From Gemmatimonadota bacterium (GTDB lineage Bacteria > Gemmatimonadota > Gemmatimonadetes > Gemmatimonadales > Gemmatimonadaceae): a DNA stretch of 58,700 nt. Each line of letters opens with the position of its first letter. Within the stretch, counting starts at the first letter, position 1. The notes beneath the pieces were generated by a model. That model did not search any database and was not told the DNA's origin. It worked only from the letters and a program-made list of their open reading frames with translations. Positions 24,218-32,709 of this stretch are shown one piece after another. Location of the stretch: positions 1 to 58,700 of the forward strand of contig NSHR01000012.1 of assembly GCA_002737115.1 (NCBI GenBank), written 5' to 3'. Both the position numbers and the translations under genes were made by a program.

Positions 24218-25440
24218 GGCACGCGGGAACCGCGCCGACTACGGCCGAACTGGAGGCGTTGCTCGCGACCGCCCGCACCTTCGTGCGCGAAGCGCTCGTG
24301 CCGCTCGAGTCACAACTGTTACACGGTGCCTGGGCCCAGAACGAACCTGTGCTCGAACAGCTCCGGCAGCAGGCCCGCGCCCTCGGTTTGTGGGCGCCGT
24401 TCCTGCCGGCCTCGCTCGGAGGCCGCGATCTCCCGCTCGACGCGTATGCGCGCCTGAGCGAAGTGCTCGGATGGACACCGTTCGGCCACTACGTCTGTAA
24501 TTGTCAGGCGCCGGACGTCGGCAACATGGAGCTGCTGTTGCAGTTCGGGACGGACGAACAGAAAACGCAGTTTCTCGAGCCATTGGCGCGCGGCGAAATC
24601 CGCAGCTGCTTCGCGATGACGGAGCCGGAGCACGCCGGGTCGAATCCGGTGGTGATGTCCACGCGGGCCGAACGCGAGGGCAACGAGTTCGTGATCACCG
24701 GACACAAGTGGTTCACGAGCAGTGCCGATGGGGCATCGTTCGCCGTGGTGATGGCGGTGACCGATCCGGATGAAGCGCGCACGCACGTCCGTGCCAGTCA
24801 GATTCTGGTGCCACTGCCCGCGCCGGGATACACCCTGGTGCGCAACATCGCCGTTATGGGCGAGCGTGGCGGCGGCTGGGCGAGCCACGCCGAAGTGCGT
24901 TTCGATGCCGTGCGCGTGCCGGTCACGAACGTGCTCGGATTACAGGGGCACGGGTTCGCCTTGGCGCAGGAGCGCCTTGGACCGGGACGTATTCATCACT
25001 GTATGCGCTGGATCGGGATCTGCGAGCGCGCCTTCGACCTGATGTGTCGGCGCGCGGTGGAGCGCGAACTGGCGCCGGGCGACATGCTGGCCAACCGGCA
25101 GCAGGTGCAGTTCTGGATTGCGGATTCGCGCATCGAGATTCATGCGGCGCGACTGATGGTGATGGATGCTGCCACGCGCATGGCGCGGGACGGACAGCAG
25201 GCGGCCCGCGAAGAGATCGCGTACATCAAGGTGTTCGTGGCGAATACGCTGCAGCGGGTCCTCGATCGCGCCATTCAGGCGCACGGCGCGTTGGGGATGA
25301 CCGACGATACGCCGCTGGCCTGGTGGTATCGGCACGAGCGGGCGGCACGCATTTATGACGGGGCCGACGAAGTGCATCGCACGGTGATCGCCCGTCGCGC
25401 CCTGAAACCATATTTGCCACCACGCGCGCCGAGTGAGTGA
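24214..25440 (+). CDS. Acyl-CoA dehydrogenase family protein (ACAD10/11-like)
   Basis: 408 aa. FAD-linked dehydrogenase signatures are visible: CFAMTEPEHAGSNP for acyl-CoA and flavin binding, GHKWFTSSADGA, and the C-terminal QAHGALGMTDDTPLAWWYRHERAARIYDGADEVH with the family's usual R..R..DG..E. The start overlaps the SDR-remnant stop (ATGA), and the next gene follows after 6 nt, so it is in an operon with an APH-like kinase. That pair is the layout of ACAD10/11 and of the bacterial lva 4-hydroxyacid pathway, where the dehydrogenase-like enzyme eliminates phosphate from a 4-phosphoryloxy-acyl-CoA. The catalytic type here is not proven. Confidence 0.88.
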   Translation: MRHAGTAPTTAELEALLATARTFVREALVPLESQLLHGAWAQNEPVLEQLRQQARALGLWAPFLPASLGGRDLPLDAYARLSEVLGWTPFGHYVCNCQAPDVGNMELLLQFGTDEQKTQFLEPLARGEIRSCFAMTEPEHAGSNPVVMSTRAEREGNEFVITGHKWFTSSADGASFAVVMAVTDPDEARTHVRASQILVPLPAPGYTLVRNIAVMGERGGGWASHAEVRFDAVRVPVTNVLGLQGHGFALAQERLGPGRIHHCMRWIGICERAFDLMCRRAVERELAPGDMLANRQQVQFWIADSRIEIHAARLMVMDAATRMARDGQQAAREEIAYIKVFVANTLQRVLDRAIQAHGALGMTDDTPLAWWYRHERAARIYDGADEVHRTVIARRALKPYLPPRAPSE

Positions 25441-25446
25441 TGGCGC

Positions 25447-26571
25447 GTGATTGACGGAACGATCGCGCTGCGTGAGGGCGAACAGGTTGATGCCGGCGCG
25501 CTGCTAGCGTGGCTTGCTCGGGCACTACCGGAGCTGGTGCCGGCGGGGGCTCGTCTGCTCATCCGGCAATTCCCCGCCGGGTTTTCGAATCTCACGTATC
25601 TGGTCACGATCGAGCGCGAGCACGAGCGCGAGCACGAGCGCGAGCACGAGCGCGAGCACGGCCGGCGCGCGCTGGTACTGCGTCGGCCACCGCGTGGCGT
25701 GAAGACGGGCGTGGCGCACGATATGGGTCGGGAGCACGGCATCCTGACCGCGCTGCATCCCAGCGGCGTGCCGGTGCCGAAGCCGCTGGCCCGATGCGAT
25801 GACGCCGCGGTGATCGGTGCGCCGTTCTACCTCATGGAGCACGTTGACGGCGTGATCCTGCGTGGCACGCTCCCCGCGTCGTTCACCGAGAATGCGGCGG
25901 CCGTGCCGGGAACGCTCGCGGCGCTCTCGCAGACGTTTGTGCATACACTCGCGCAGTTGCATGCGGTCGATGTTGCAACAGAGCCGCTGGCCTCGTTGGG
26001 GCGCCCCGAGGGCTACGTACAACGGCAGGTGCAGGGATGGTCGAAGCGATGGATTGCCGCACGTACGGAGGAGGTGCCTGCGCTCGACGGGATGGCGGCG
26101 TGGCTCGAGGCGCATCGTCCGCCGGATCGCGCCGCGACGCTGGTGCACAACGACTTCAAGCTCGACAATCTCGTGCTCGAGCCCGATCTGTCACGGGTGC
26201 GCGCGATTCTCGACTGGGAGATGGCGACGATCGGGGATCCGCTCATGGATCTGGGGACCAGCCTCGCCTATTGGGTGGAAGCCGGTGACGCGCCGATCTT
26301 TCGCGCACTGGGACTCGGCATCACGGCGTTGCCCGGCAACATGACCCGCGCCGAGCTGGTGCAGGCGTACGGTGCGCACCGTGGCATCGACGTAAGCGAT
26401 GCGCCGTTTTACTACACCTTCGGATTGTTCAAAGTGGCCGTGATCGCGCAGCAGATCTATGCGCGTCACGTGCAGGGGCTGACAAGCGATCCGCGCTTCG
26501 GGGTGTTGGGCGAGGTAGTAAAAGCGCTGGGGATGGCGGCGCAGCAGGCGGCGGAGCAGGGGAGGGTGTAA
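25447..26571 (+). CDS. APH-family phosphotransferase, likely acyl-CoA kinase
   Basis: 374 aa from GTG 25447, 6 nt after the dehydrogenase gene. The Brenner-type motif LVHNDFKLDNLVLE (HxDxxxxN) and the metal-binding ILDWEMATIGDPLMDLGTS are intact, so the fold is a working aminoglycoside-phosphotransferase-like kinase. With the neighbour it matches the LvaA/ACAD10-11 kinase that phosphorylates 4-hydroxyacyl-CoA, rather than antibiotic resistance; this is inference from context. Residues about 57-74 carry a tandem EREH repeat, encoded by GAGCGCGAGCAC units, inserted between two beta strands (YLVTI and ALVLRRP). Confidence 0.85.
   Translation: MIDGTIALREGEQVDAGALLAWLARALPELVPAGARLLIRQFPAGFSNLTYLVTIEREHEREHEREHEREHGRRALVLRRPPRGVKTGVAHDMGREHGILTALHPSGVPVPKPLARCDDAAVIGAPFYLMEHVDGVILRGTLPASFTENAAAVPGTLAALSQTFVHTLAQLHAVDVATEPLASLGRPEGYVQRQVQGWSKRWIAARTEEVPALDGMAAWLEAHRPPDRAATLVHNDFKLDNLVLEPDLSRVRAILDWEMATIGDPLMDLGTSLAYWVEAGDAPIFRALGLGITALPGNMTRAELVQAYGAHRGIDVSDAPFYYTFGLFKVAVIAQQIYARHVQGLTSDPRFGVLGEVVKALGMAAQQAAEQGRV
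25611..25662 (+). repeat. 12-bp tandem repeat encoding (EREH)n
   Basis: GAGCGCGAGCAC is repeated about four times in tandem, within the N-lobe of the phosphotransferase. The unit is four codons, so copy-number change keeps the frame. It would lengthen a charged loop between beta strands; the number of copies may vary among strains. Confidence 0.8.
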
Positions 26572-26618
26572 CGCGCGCGTTCAAGCTCATGGCGCATGGC
26601 CATGGGCCATGGATTCTT

Positions 26619-27785
26619 CTACGCGTATACCTCGAAGATCCCGGCGGCTCCCATCCCGCCACCGATACACATGGTGACCATACCGTAGCCACCGCCGCGC
26701 TGCCGGAGTTCATGCACGAGCTGCGTGGTGAGCTTAGCCCCGGTGGCGCCGAGGGGGTGTCCGAGTGCGATGGCGCCGCCGTTCACGTTGATGATGCTCG
26801 TGTCCATGCCGAGCTCCTTGATCACGGCCAGCGCCTGCGCCGAGAAGGCCTCGTTGAACTCGATGAGTTTGAGATCCGCGAGCGTGAGTCCCGCGCGCGT
26901 GAGGGCCTTGGGTACCGCTTTGATCGGTCCGACGCCCATGATGTCGGGATCGACGCCGGCCACCGCAAAGCTTACGAAGCGCGCCAACGGTGTGACACCG
27001 AGCGCTTTCGCTTTGGCCGCGCTCATGAGCAGCACGGCAGCCGCGCCGTCGGAGTACGGACTGGCATTGCCGGCCGTGACGGTACCCGTGGGTGAGAACG
27101 CCGGCCGCAGCTTGGCGAGGCCTTCCAGCGTCGTCTCGGCACGCGGGCATTCGTCGGTATCGAACACCACGTCGGTGACTGTTTTCTCGGCGCCCTTCCA
27201 CGTGTAGCGTTGCGTGTGGATCGGCACGATCTGTTCGGTGAACGCGCCACGCTGAATGGCCGACACCGCTTTCTGCTGACTGTGGTACGCATGCTGATCC
27301 TGCGCGGCGCGCGAGATCTCCCAGCGCTTGGCCACCCGTTCAGCGGTAGCGCCCATGCCGATATAGCTCTCGGTCATCGCCGGTGAGAGTCGCGCGTTGT
27401 AGCCCGACATCGGCACCTGCGACATCATTTCGATGCCGCCCGCCATCACGGCGTCGCCCTGTCCGGCGATAATGGCCTGCGACGCATAGGCCACCGATTG
27501 CAATCCTGACGAGCAGAACCGATTCACGGTGGCGGCCGATGTCTCCACCGGGAACCCGCCACGTAGCCACGCGAGTCGCGCATGATTGAGCCCCTGCGAG
27601 GCTTCGGGCATCGCACAGCCCCACTGCACGTCTTCGATGATCGCGGGGTCGATGCCTGCGCGATCGATGGCGGCCTTCATCACAGCGGACGACAGCTCCA
27701 CCGGATGCATGCCGGCCAGCGCACCATCCGCCTTCCCGCGCGCGACCGCGCTGCGGGCAGCGCTGACAATAACGACCTCGGTCAT
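26619..27785 (-). CDS. fadA: Acetyl-CoA acyltransferase (3-ketoacyl-CoA thiolase)
   Basis: About 388 aa. It catalyses the thiolytic last step of beta-oxidation. The active-site cysteine is in NRFCSSGLQS, the C-terminal GGAIALGHPLGATGA and the CIGGGMGAAG motif containing the second catalytic Cys are both present. The ATG at 27785 has AGGAG 8 nt upstream. It follows fadN after 22 nt on the same strand, as in fadNA operons, and is convergent with the APH-like kinase gene. Confidence 0.94.
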   Translation of the reverse strand: MTEVVIVSAARSAVARGKADGALAGMHPVELSSAVMKAAIDRAGIDPAIIEDVQWGCAMPEASQGLNHARLAWLRGGFPVETSAATVNRFCSSGLQSVAYASQAIIAGQGDAVMAGGIEMMSQVPMSGYNARLSPAMTESYIGMGATAERVAKRWEISRAAQDQHAYHSQQKAVSAIQRGAFTEQIVPIHTQRYTWKGAEKTVTDVVFDTDECPRAETTLEGLAKLRPAFSPTGTVTAGNASPYSDGAAAVLLMSAAKAKALGVTPLARFVSFAVAGVDPDIMGVGPIKAVPKALTRAGLTLADLKLIEFNEAFSAQALAVIKELGMDTSIINVNGGAIALGHPLGATGAKLTTQLVHELRQRGGGYGMVTMCIGGGMGAAGIFEVYA

Positions 27786-27807
27786 CTCTATCTCTCCTGC
27801 CGCGCGC

Positions 27808-30120
27808 TCAATTGCGCAGCGGCTTGCCGGTCTTGAGGGTGTACGCGATGCGCTCCTGCGTCTCCTTGGTGCCGAGAAGGCTGAGGAACTGTTCGCGCTC
27901 GAGGTCGAGAAGATCTTGCTCGGTGACGTCACGCGGGGTGCCGTCACCGCCGCACAGCACGTAGGCGATTGCTCGGCCCACGCGGACATCATGCGCCGAC
28001 GCCTGACCGGCTTCCTTCGCGGCCCAGAGGGCGTACTCGAGATTGCCGAGCCCCTCACGACCCAACGCGCGGACGGTGCGCTCGAGGGGTGGGAGATAGC
28101 CGCGCGCGAGATTGAGCACGCGCGCCTTCGCATCGGCGAGCTGATGATCGCGATTCATGCTGATGCGATCGCTGTCGCGCAGAAAGCCCAGGGCCTTTGC
28201 TTCGTACGCGGAGGTCGTGGTGGTTGCAAAGGCGATGAGTTTGAACGCCCGCTTTACGGCAGCGAACAGATCTACCTCTTCGTAGTGCTGCAATTCGGCG
28301 GTGAAGCGCATGAGCAACTCCTTCGTGCCGCCACCGCCCGGCAACAGGCCCACGCCGGCCTCCACGAGCCCCATGTAGGTCTCGGCGTGCGCCTGCACGG
28401 CATCGGCGTGCAGCGTGAACTCCGAGCCGCCACCGAGGGCCATGCCGGCCGGTGCGACGACCACGGGGAACGGCGCGCGACGGATCGACATCACGCTGTC
28501 CTGGAATGTCTTGCAGGAGAGCGCGATGTCGTCCCAGGCGCCGGCCGCAACGGCGAAGGACACCAGCGACAGATCGGCGCCGACGCTGAAGGCGCGCGGG
28601 TCGTCGTTGCCAATCACCAGACCGTTAAAGCCGAGCTTCTCGACTTTGTTGAGCGCGCTTTCAAGTCCCTTCAGCACGCCGTCGCCAAGGGTATTCATCT
28701 TCGAGCGGAACTCGAAGCAGGCCACACCGTCGCCAAGATCGATGAGACGCGAGAGGCCGTTATCGTCGAGAACGCGCCCATGCTTCGCGAGGCTCGCCAG
28801 CGACAGGCGACCGGGGATGCCGGGTATCGGCTCGTAGGTGCCGTCGAAGGTGAGATACTCGCCGTCCTTATAGAACGACTCTTGGGCCATCTCGAGCAGC
28901 GGCGGAATGCTCTTGCCCTGCGCGCGGAATTCGCTCCGCAGCCAGTCGATGCCGAGGGCGTCCATGGTCTGAAAGGGGCCGGCTTCCCAGCCGTAGCCCC
29001 ACTCCATGGCGCGGTCGATCGCCACGATGTCGTACGCGAGTTCGGAGGCAAGCGTGAGCGTGTAGTGTGCGGCATCGGCGAGATGATCGCGGAGGAACGC
29101 GCCCTGTGCGCCGCTCATGGTGATGGCGGCGGGCAAGCGCTGTGCAATCGGCATGCGGATCGCCTGACCGATCTCCCCGCCTTCGAGGCGCTGCTGCGGC
29201 CCGTAGCTCTTGGATTTCCAGTCGAAGGTGTGCGTTCCGTCTTTCGTTTTCGTGTAGAAACCGCCGCCCGTTTTGTCGCCGAGCTTTCCCTTGGCCACGA
29301 GTTCGTCGAGCATCCACGAGGGGAGCGCGAAGTCTTCGCCGGTGGCACCGCCGATGCCCTTGGTGACGTGTGCGAGCACGTCGAGGCCCGACAGATCGCC
29401 GGTGCGGAAGGTGGCGGTGCGGGCGCGACCAATGAGCGAGCCGGTGAGACCGTCCACTTCATCGATGGTGAGGCCATGTTGCTCCATGCGTCGCATGGTG
29501 CCGACCATGCCGTACACGCCAAGGCGATTGGCCACGAAGCCGGGCACGTCCTTCGCGATCACGATACCCTTGCCCAACGTGCGCTCGGCGAACTCGCGCG
29601 TGGCGCCGATCACCGCCGGATCCGTTTCCGGAGTGGGGATGATCTCGAGCAGGTGCATGTAGCGGGGCGGATTGAAGAAGTGCGTACCGAGAAAGCGGCG
29701 CCGGAACTTCTCGCCGCGTCCTTCGAGCAGCACCGACATCGGAATGCCCGACGTGTTCGACGAGATAATCGCCGTGGGCTTCATCAGCGCTTCAATGCGC
29801 GCGAACAGCTGCTGTTTGGGTTCGGCGAGTTCGATGATCGCTTCGCAGATCCAGTCGCACTCGGCCAGGAGCTGCAGATGATCCTCGGTGTTGCCGGTGC
29901 GTACACGGGCCGCGGCCGCCGCCTCCATGAACGAGGCTGGCTTGGACTTGATCGCCTTCTGCAACCCGTTCTTGGCGGGGGCACTGCGGTTCGGCGACTT
30001 CGGGTCGCTATCGCCGGGAATATCGAGCAATACGACACGGCAGCCCGCCGAGGCCGCGAGGGCAGCAATGCCGCTTCCCATGGCTCCGGCGCCCACCACG
30101 CCGACAGTCGTCATGCGCAT
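27808..30120 (-). CDS. fadN: 3-hydroxyacyl-CoA dehydrogenase / enoyl-CoA hydratase fusion
   Basis: 770 aa. The NAD-binding domain comes first (GVVGAGAMGSGIAALAASAG), followed by 3HCDH C-terminal domains, and the hydratase/isomerase domain last (ALGGGSEFTLHADAV). This order is that of B. subtilis FadN, opposite to E. coli FadB. It catalyses two successive beta-oxidation steps, and with fadA forms the core degradation operon. A second in-frame ATG lies 6 nt further on. The gene sits opposite the lva-like module, so the two fatty- and hydroxyacid units converge. Confidence 0.93.
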   Translation of the reverse strand: MRMTTVGVVGAGAMGSGIAALAASAGCRVVLLDIPGDSDPKSPNRSAPAKNGLQKAIKSKPASFMEAAAAARVRTGNTEDHLQLLAECDWICEAIIELAEPKQQLFARIEALMKPTAIISSNTSGIPMSVLLEGRGEKFRRRFLGTHFFNPPRYMHLLEIIPTPETDPAVIGATREFAERTLGKGIVIAKDVPGFVANRLGVYGMVGTMRRMEQHGLTIDEVDGLTGSLIGRARTATFRTGDLSGLDVLAHVTKGIGGATGEDFALPSWMLDELVAKGKLGDKTGGGFYTKTKDGTHTFDWKSKSYGPQQRLEGGEIGQAIRMPIAQRLPAAITMSGAQGAFLRDHLADAAHYTLTLASELAYDIVAIDRAMEWGYGWEAGPFQTMDALGIDWLRSEFRAQGKSIPPLLEMAQESFYKDGEYLTFDGTYEPIPGIPGRLSLASLAKHGRVLDDNGLSRLIDLGDGVACFEFRSKMNTLGDGVLKGLESALNKVEKLGFNGLVIGNDDPRAFSVGADLSLVSFAVAAGAWDDIALSCKTFQDSVMSIRRAPFPVVVAPAGMALGGGSEFTLHADAVQAHAETYMGLVEAGVGLLPGGGGTKELLMRFTAELQHYEEVDLFAAVKRAFKLIAFATTTTSAYEAKALGFLRDSDRISMNRDHQLADAKARVLNLARGYLPPLERTVRALGREGLGNLEYALWAAKEAGQASAHDVRVGRAIAYVLCGGDGTPRDVTEQDLLDLEREQFLSLLGTKETQERIAYTLKTGKPLRN

Positions 30121-30265
30121 TCAGGACTCTCTTCGTAAGGGACCCGTTCAAGTTCCGCTATCGATCGGCTGGACGGAAGGGGTCGGGGCGAAAAACACGA
30201 CGTTGCCGTCATGTTCTGCGTCTCAGCGAAGCGCCTGGCGTTACCGGGTGCCACCGAGGAACGTG

Positions 30266-30895
30266 TCAGGGCTGTTGCGAGGGGTCGTGTCCGGCCACGT
30301 CCGCGTAGTACGTCCGGATACGGGCGATCCCCGCGGCGGGATCCTCTTCGACGGGCATGGTGGTTGGCCCGAGGCGCACGATTCGACGCCGGTAATCAAG
30401 GGCGACGCAGCAGATCGGCACATTGGCGCCCTTGGCCACGTGCCAAAAGCCGGAGCGCCACGCCGTCACCTTTTTGCGGGTGCCTTCAGGAGCGAGGGCG
30501 AGGGCGAATCGCTCATGCGACCGGAACGCCTCGATCGTGCGCTCCACGGCATTGTGGGAGTTCTTGCGATCGATCGGAATACCGCCGTTGGCCCGCATGA
30601 ACCAGCCGAGCGGCGGCACGAACAGGGTGTGCTTGCCCCACCAGTGGGCGTCGAAGCCCAGGGCCCACTTGGCGGCGAGACCGATTGGGAAATCCCAGTT
30701 CGAGGTGTGCGGGGCGACGATGGCCACGAAGCGCGGCACATTCGGCATCTGCCCTTCGAAGCGCCACCCGGCGCGAAAGAGGAGGGTGCGGCCCAGCGCG
30801 CGAAGCCAGCCGCGGTGCGATTGCGGCGCGGCGGGGCCGAGGTGCCAGTCTTCCAGCGCCTTGGCGCTAGCGAGTGGGTGCGTCATGCCGTTCAT
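30266..30895 (-). CDS. 1-acyl-glycerol-phosphate acyltransferase-like protein
   Basis: About 209 aa. The PlsC-type catalytic motif H(x4)D appears as PHTSNWDFPIG, and the phosphate-binding EGTR as APEGTRKK. No transmembrane helix precedes these motifs, apart from a short hydrophobic stretch, unlike full PlsC, so it may be a short soluble relative. The start at 30895 leaves 7 nt to the divergent msrB ATG; an alternative ATG at 30886 exists. Longer starts would translate the antisense of msrB. Confidence 0.82.
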   Translation of the reverse strand: MNGMTHPLASAKALEDWHLGPAAPQSHRGWLRALGRTLLFRAGWRFEGQMPNVPRFVAIVAPHTSNWDFPIGLAAKWALGFDAHWWGKHTLFVPPLGWFMRANGGIPIDRKNSHNAVERTIEAFRSHERFALALAPEGTRKKVTAWRSGFWHVAKGANVPICCVALDYRRRIVRLGPTTMPVEEDPAAGIARIRTYYADVAGHDPSQQP

Positions 30896-30902
30896 TTGAC
30901 AG

Positions 30903-31304
30903 ATGGCCGACAAGATCCGCAAGAGTGAGATGGAATGGCGGACGATTCTTTCGGTCGAACAGTATCGGGTCATGCGCTCGCACGGCACCGAACGGGCCTT
31001 TAGCGGCTGCTATTGGGATCACCACGATGACGGCCTCTACCTTTGCGCCGGCTGCGGTCAGTCCCTGTTCTCGTCGCGTGCGAAGTTCGACTCCGGCACG
31101 GGCTGGCCGAGCTTTTTCGAGCCGCTGACCGACGGCGCCATCGAGACCAACACCGATCGGCAGTGGTTTATGGTGCGCGTCGAGGTGCACTGCGCCGGCT
31201 GCGATGGGCACCTGGGGCATGTCTTCGATGACGGCCCGGTGCCGAGCGGCCTGCGCTACTGCATCAATTCCGCGTCGCTCGATTTCAGCGGGTTTGAGGA
31301 CTGA
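30903..31304 (+). CDS. msrB: Peptide methionine-(R)-S-oxide reductase
   Basis: 133 aa. Repairs oxidised methionine in proteins. Zinc-binding CAGCGQ and CAGCDGH pairs (four Cys), and the catalytic Cys in GLRYCINSASLDF, are all present. The N-terminus MADKIRKSEMEW is close to the usual one, so the ATG at 30903 is well supported. No Shine-Dalgarno site is visible, and only 7 nt separate it from the oppositely oriented acyltransferase start, so the promoter lies within the neighbour's coding region or both mRNAs lack leaders. Confidence 0.95.
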   Translation: MADKIRKSEMEWRTILSVEQYRVMRSHGTERAFSGCYWDHHDDGLYLCAGCGQSLFSSRAKFDSGTGWPSFFEPLTDGAIETNTDRQWFMVRVEVHCAGCDGHLGHVFDDGPVPSGLRYCINSASLDFSGFED

Positions 31305-31468
31305 GTCGTTGGGTGCCGTATTGAACAGCAATCAGCACACAGCGAACAGCTGATGGTAACAGCCAGAACACGGATGACACCGATGTCACCGAACCAACAC
31401 GGATAAGCTTTAAAAGCGCATTTGGACAATCGGTGTCGTTTCCGTCCATCGGTGTCATCCGTGTTCTG

Positions 31469-31540
31469 GCTGTTGCGGTTGCCGTTGCCGTTGCCGTTCG
31501 CTGTTGCGGTTGCCGTTGCCGTTGCCGTTCGCTGTTGCGG
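31469..31540 (+). repeat. 31-bp tandem array of GTTGCC units
   Basis: Two complete 31-bp copies plus a 10-nt partial copy. Each consists of GCTGTTGCGG followed by three GTTGCC-like hexamers and a C. The start overlaps the right arm of the 28-bp inverted repeat, so the array may have grown from one element end. Confidence 0.85.
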
Positions 31541-31564
31541 TGCGCCCCAACCGAATGCGAAGAA

Positions 31565-31598
31565 CCCCGACACCGGATCATTTGATCCGGTATCGGGG
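31565..31598. terminator. Long hairpin, probable bidirectional terminator
   Basis: CCCCGACACCGGATCA and TGATCCGGTATCGGGG pair with one mismatch around a 2-nt loop. It lies between the msrB stop and the end of the minus-strand lipoprotein gene, within the convergent gap, so it may serve both strands. Confidence 0.65.
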
Positions 31599-31689
31599 CT
31601 CTCCCCCCCCCACCGCCTTCCCGCGGTGGACATGCCAGAGTGTCAGTCGCGGATGATCGCGCCATTCACTCCGTCCATCGGGCCTTCGA

Positions 31690-32604
31690 TTACGAGCAGT
31701 TCGGGCGACCGCGCGGAAGCGGGACGGTGCAGTTCTTTGTGGCGCCGTTTTCCGTGATCTGCAGCTTGGCGGTCGCCGAGCCGTTGTACGTGAGCACTTC
31801 GCGACGGTCCTTGGTGGAGCTCGAGCCGTCGATCGTCATGATCACCTTCATGCGGCGAATCACGGTGCCGGCGGTCGGGTAGGTTTGCGCGGTGGCCGAC
31901 ACCGGGATCACGAGACCGGTCGTGGTGTCGGCGGCGGTGCGTACGGAGGAGAAGGTCTTGCCGTCGCGGTTGGTGCCGGTGGCGGTCTCGTTGCCCCGTG
32001 ACGTGCCATTGACGGTGCGCTGCGCGCTGCCGGCGGCCAGTCCCGTGACTGTCCGATCACCGCTGTTGTTGACCGTCGCCGTGACGCTGCCATCGCGGCT
32101 GCGGGTGGCCGTACCGGTCACCGTGGTGCGGACGCGAATCGAATTCGTAGTGACACTGTCGATCGCCGACTGCGCCGTGCCGGCCGCGTTCTTGATCGTG
32201 TAGATCGACGTGACCGTGAGGCCGTTCTTGACCGTCGGGCCACAGGTCAGATCTCCGGTGCCGGCCGCGAACAGGCAGCTGGCGTCAATGCGGATGCCGA
32301 ACGGCCCGCCGTGCGGCCCACGTCCCGGTGCGGCATTGCCGATGAAGGCGTCGCCCAATCCGCCGCCCATGAAGCCACCCATGCCGGGGCCGCCACCCGG
32401 TCCGCGTCCCGGGCCACCCCAGGGCATACCGTTATCGCTGGACGTTGCGTAGCTGCTGGAGACGAGGTCCAGTCCGGCCGGTGCCGTACTGAACGCCAAA
32501 TCGGACAGGTAGCCGTTCGGGCCGGTGCTGTTGTCGAGGCTGCAGGCCGTCGCGCCCAGCAAGGTCGTGGTCGCAGCCAGCGTCAGCAAACGGGATCGTA
32601 GCAT
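31690..32604 (-). CDS. Exported lipoprotein with Gly/Pro-rich segment
   Basis: About 304 aa, family not recognised. The ATG at 32604 is preceded by AGAGG on its strand. A hydrophobic leader ends in the lipobox LGATAC (Cys about 20), so it should be lipid-anchored. Residues about 62-90 are a glycine-rich stretch containing PGRGPGGGPG; the remainder is Ser/Thr-rich beta sequence with two widely spaced cysteines (CLFAAGTGDLTC and near the C-terminus NCTVPLP...NCS). It follows the sigma gene on the same strand, 105 nt away, and could be a member of its regulon; no direct evidence. Confidence 0.7.
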   Translation of the reverse strand: MLRSRLLTLAATTTLLGATACSLDNSTGPNGYLSDLAFSTAPAGLDLVSSSYATSSDNGMPWGGPGRGPGGGPGMGGFMGGGLGDAFIGNAAPGRGPHGGPFGIRIDASCLFAAGTGDLTCGPTVKNGLTVTSIYTIKNAAGTAQSAIDSVTTNSIRVRTTVTGTATRSRDGSVTATVNNSGDRTVTGLAAGSAQRTVNGTSRGNETATGTNRDGKTFSSVRTAADTTTGLVIPVSATAQTYPTAGTVIRRMKVIMTIDGSSSTKDRREVLTYNGSATAKLQITENGATKNCTVPLPRGRPNCS

Positions 32605-32709
32605 GGGTGACCTCTCGGAGGGGCGTTCGGTTGAGCCCCGCAGTCGTCGCGAGGGCATCGGCACAGCGTTCGAAACAGACAACACGTGGTCGCGAACGGA
32701 CCCTACGTG

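Larger units (their letters stand above)
31305..31689. repeat. 385-nt convergent gap with MITE-like inverted repeat, 31-bp tandem repeat and hairpins
   Basis: No gene was found. A perfect 28-bp inverted repeat, 31358-31385 versus 31447-31474 (with core AACACGGATGACACCGATG), brackets 61 nt and could fold into a long cruciform like a miniature transposable element. It is directly followed by a tandem array of 31-bp units rich in GTTGCC (two full copies from 31469 and 31500, and the first 10 nt of a third). Then come a strong near-perfect 16-bp stem (31565-31598) and a smaller stem CCACCGC/GCGGTGG (31610-31629). The stems probably terminate both flanking genes. Confidence 0.8.

Noticed and set aside
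25611-25662. 12-bp repeat array considered as a CRISPR-like or regulatory array
   Set aside because: Units are contiguous without spacers and encode an in-frame peptide loop.
25447-26571. Aminoglycoside resistance gene
   Set aside because: The APH motifs are those of the wide family, and the acyl-CoA dehydrogenase partner points to CoA-ester metabolism.
27586-30138. 850-codon open frame opposite fadN and fadA
   Set aside because: It covers the intact beta-oxidation genes in antisense; composition is Arg/His/Ala-rich with no recognisable motif.
31469-31540. 31-bp repeats considered as a small CRISPR array
   Set aside because: Copies are directly adjacent with no spacers; hexamer-based tandem repeat; no cas genes in the window.
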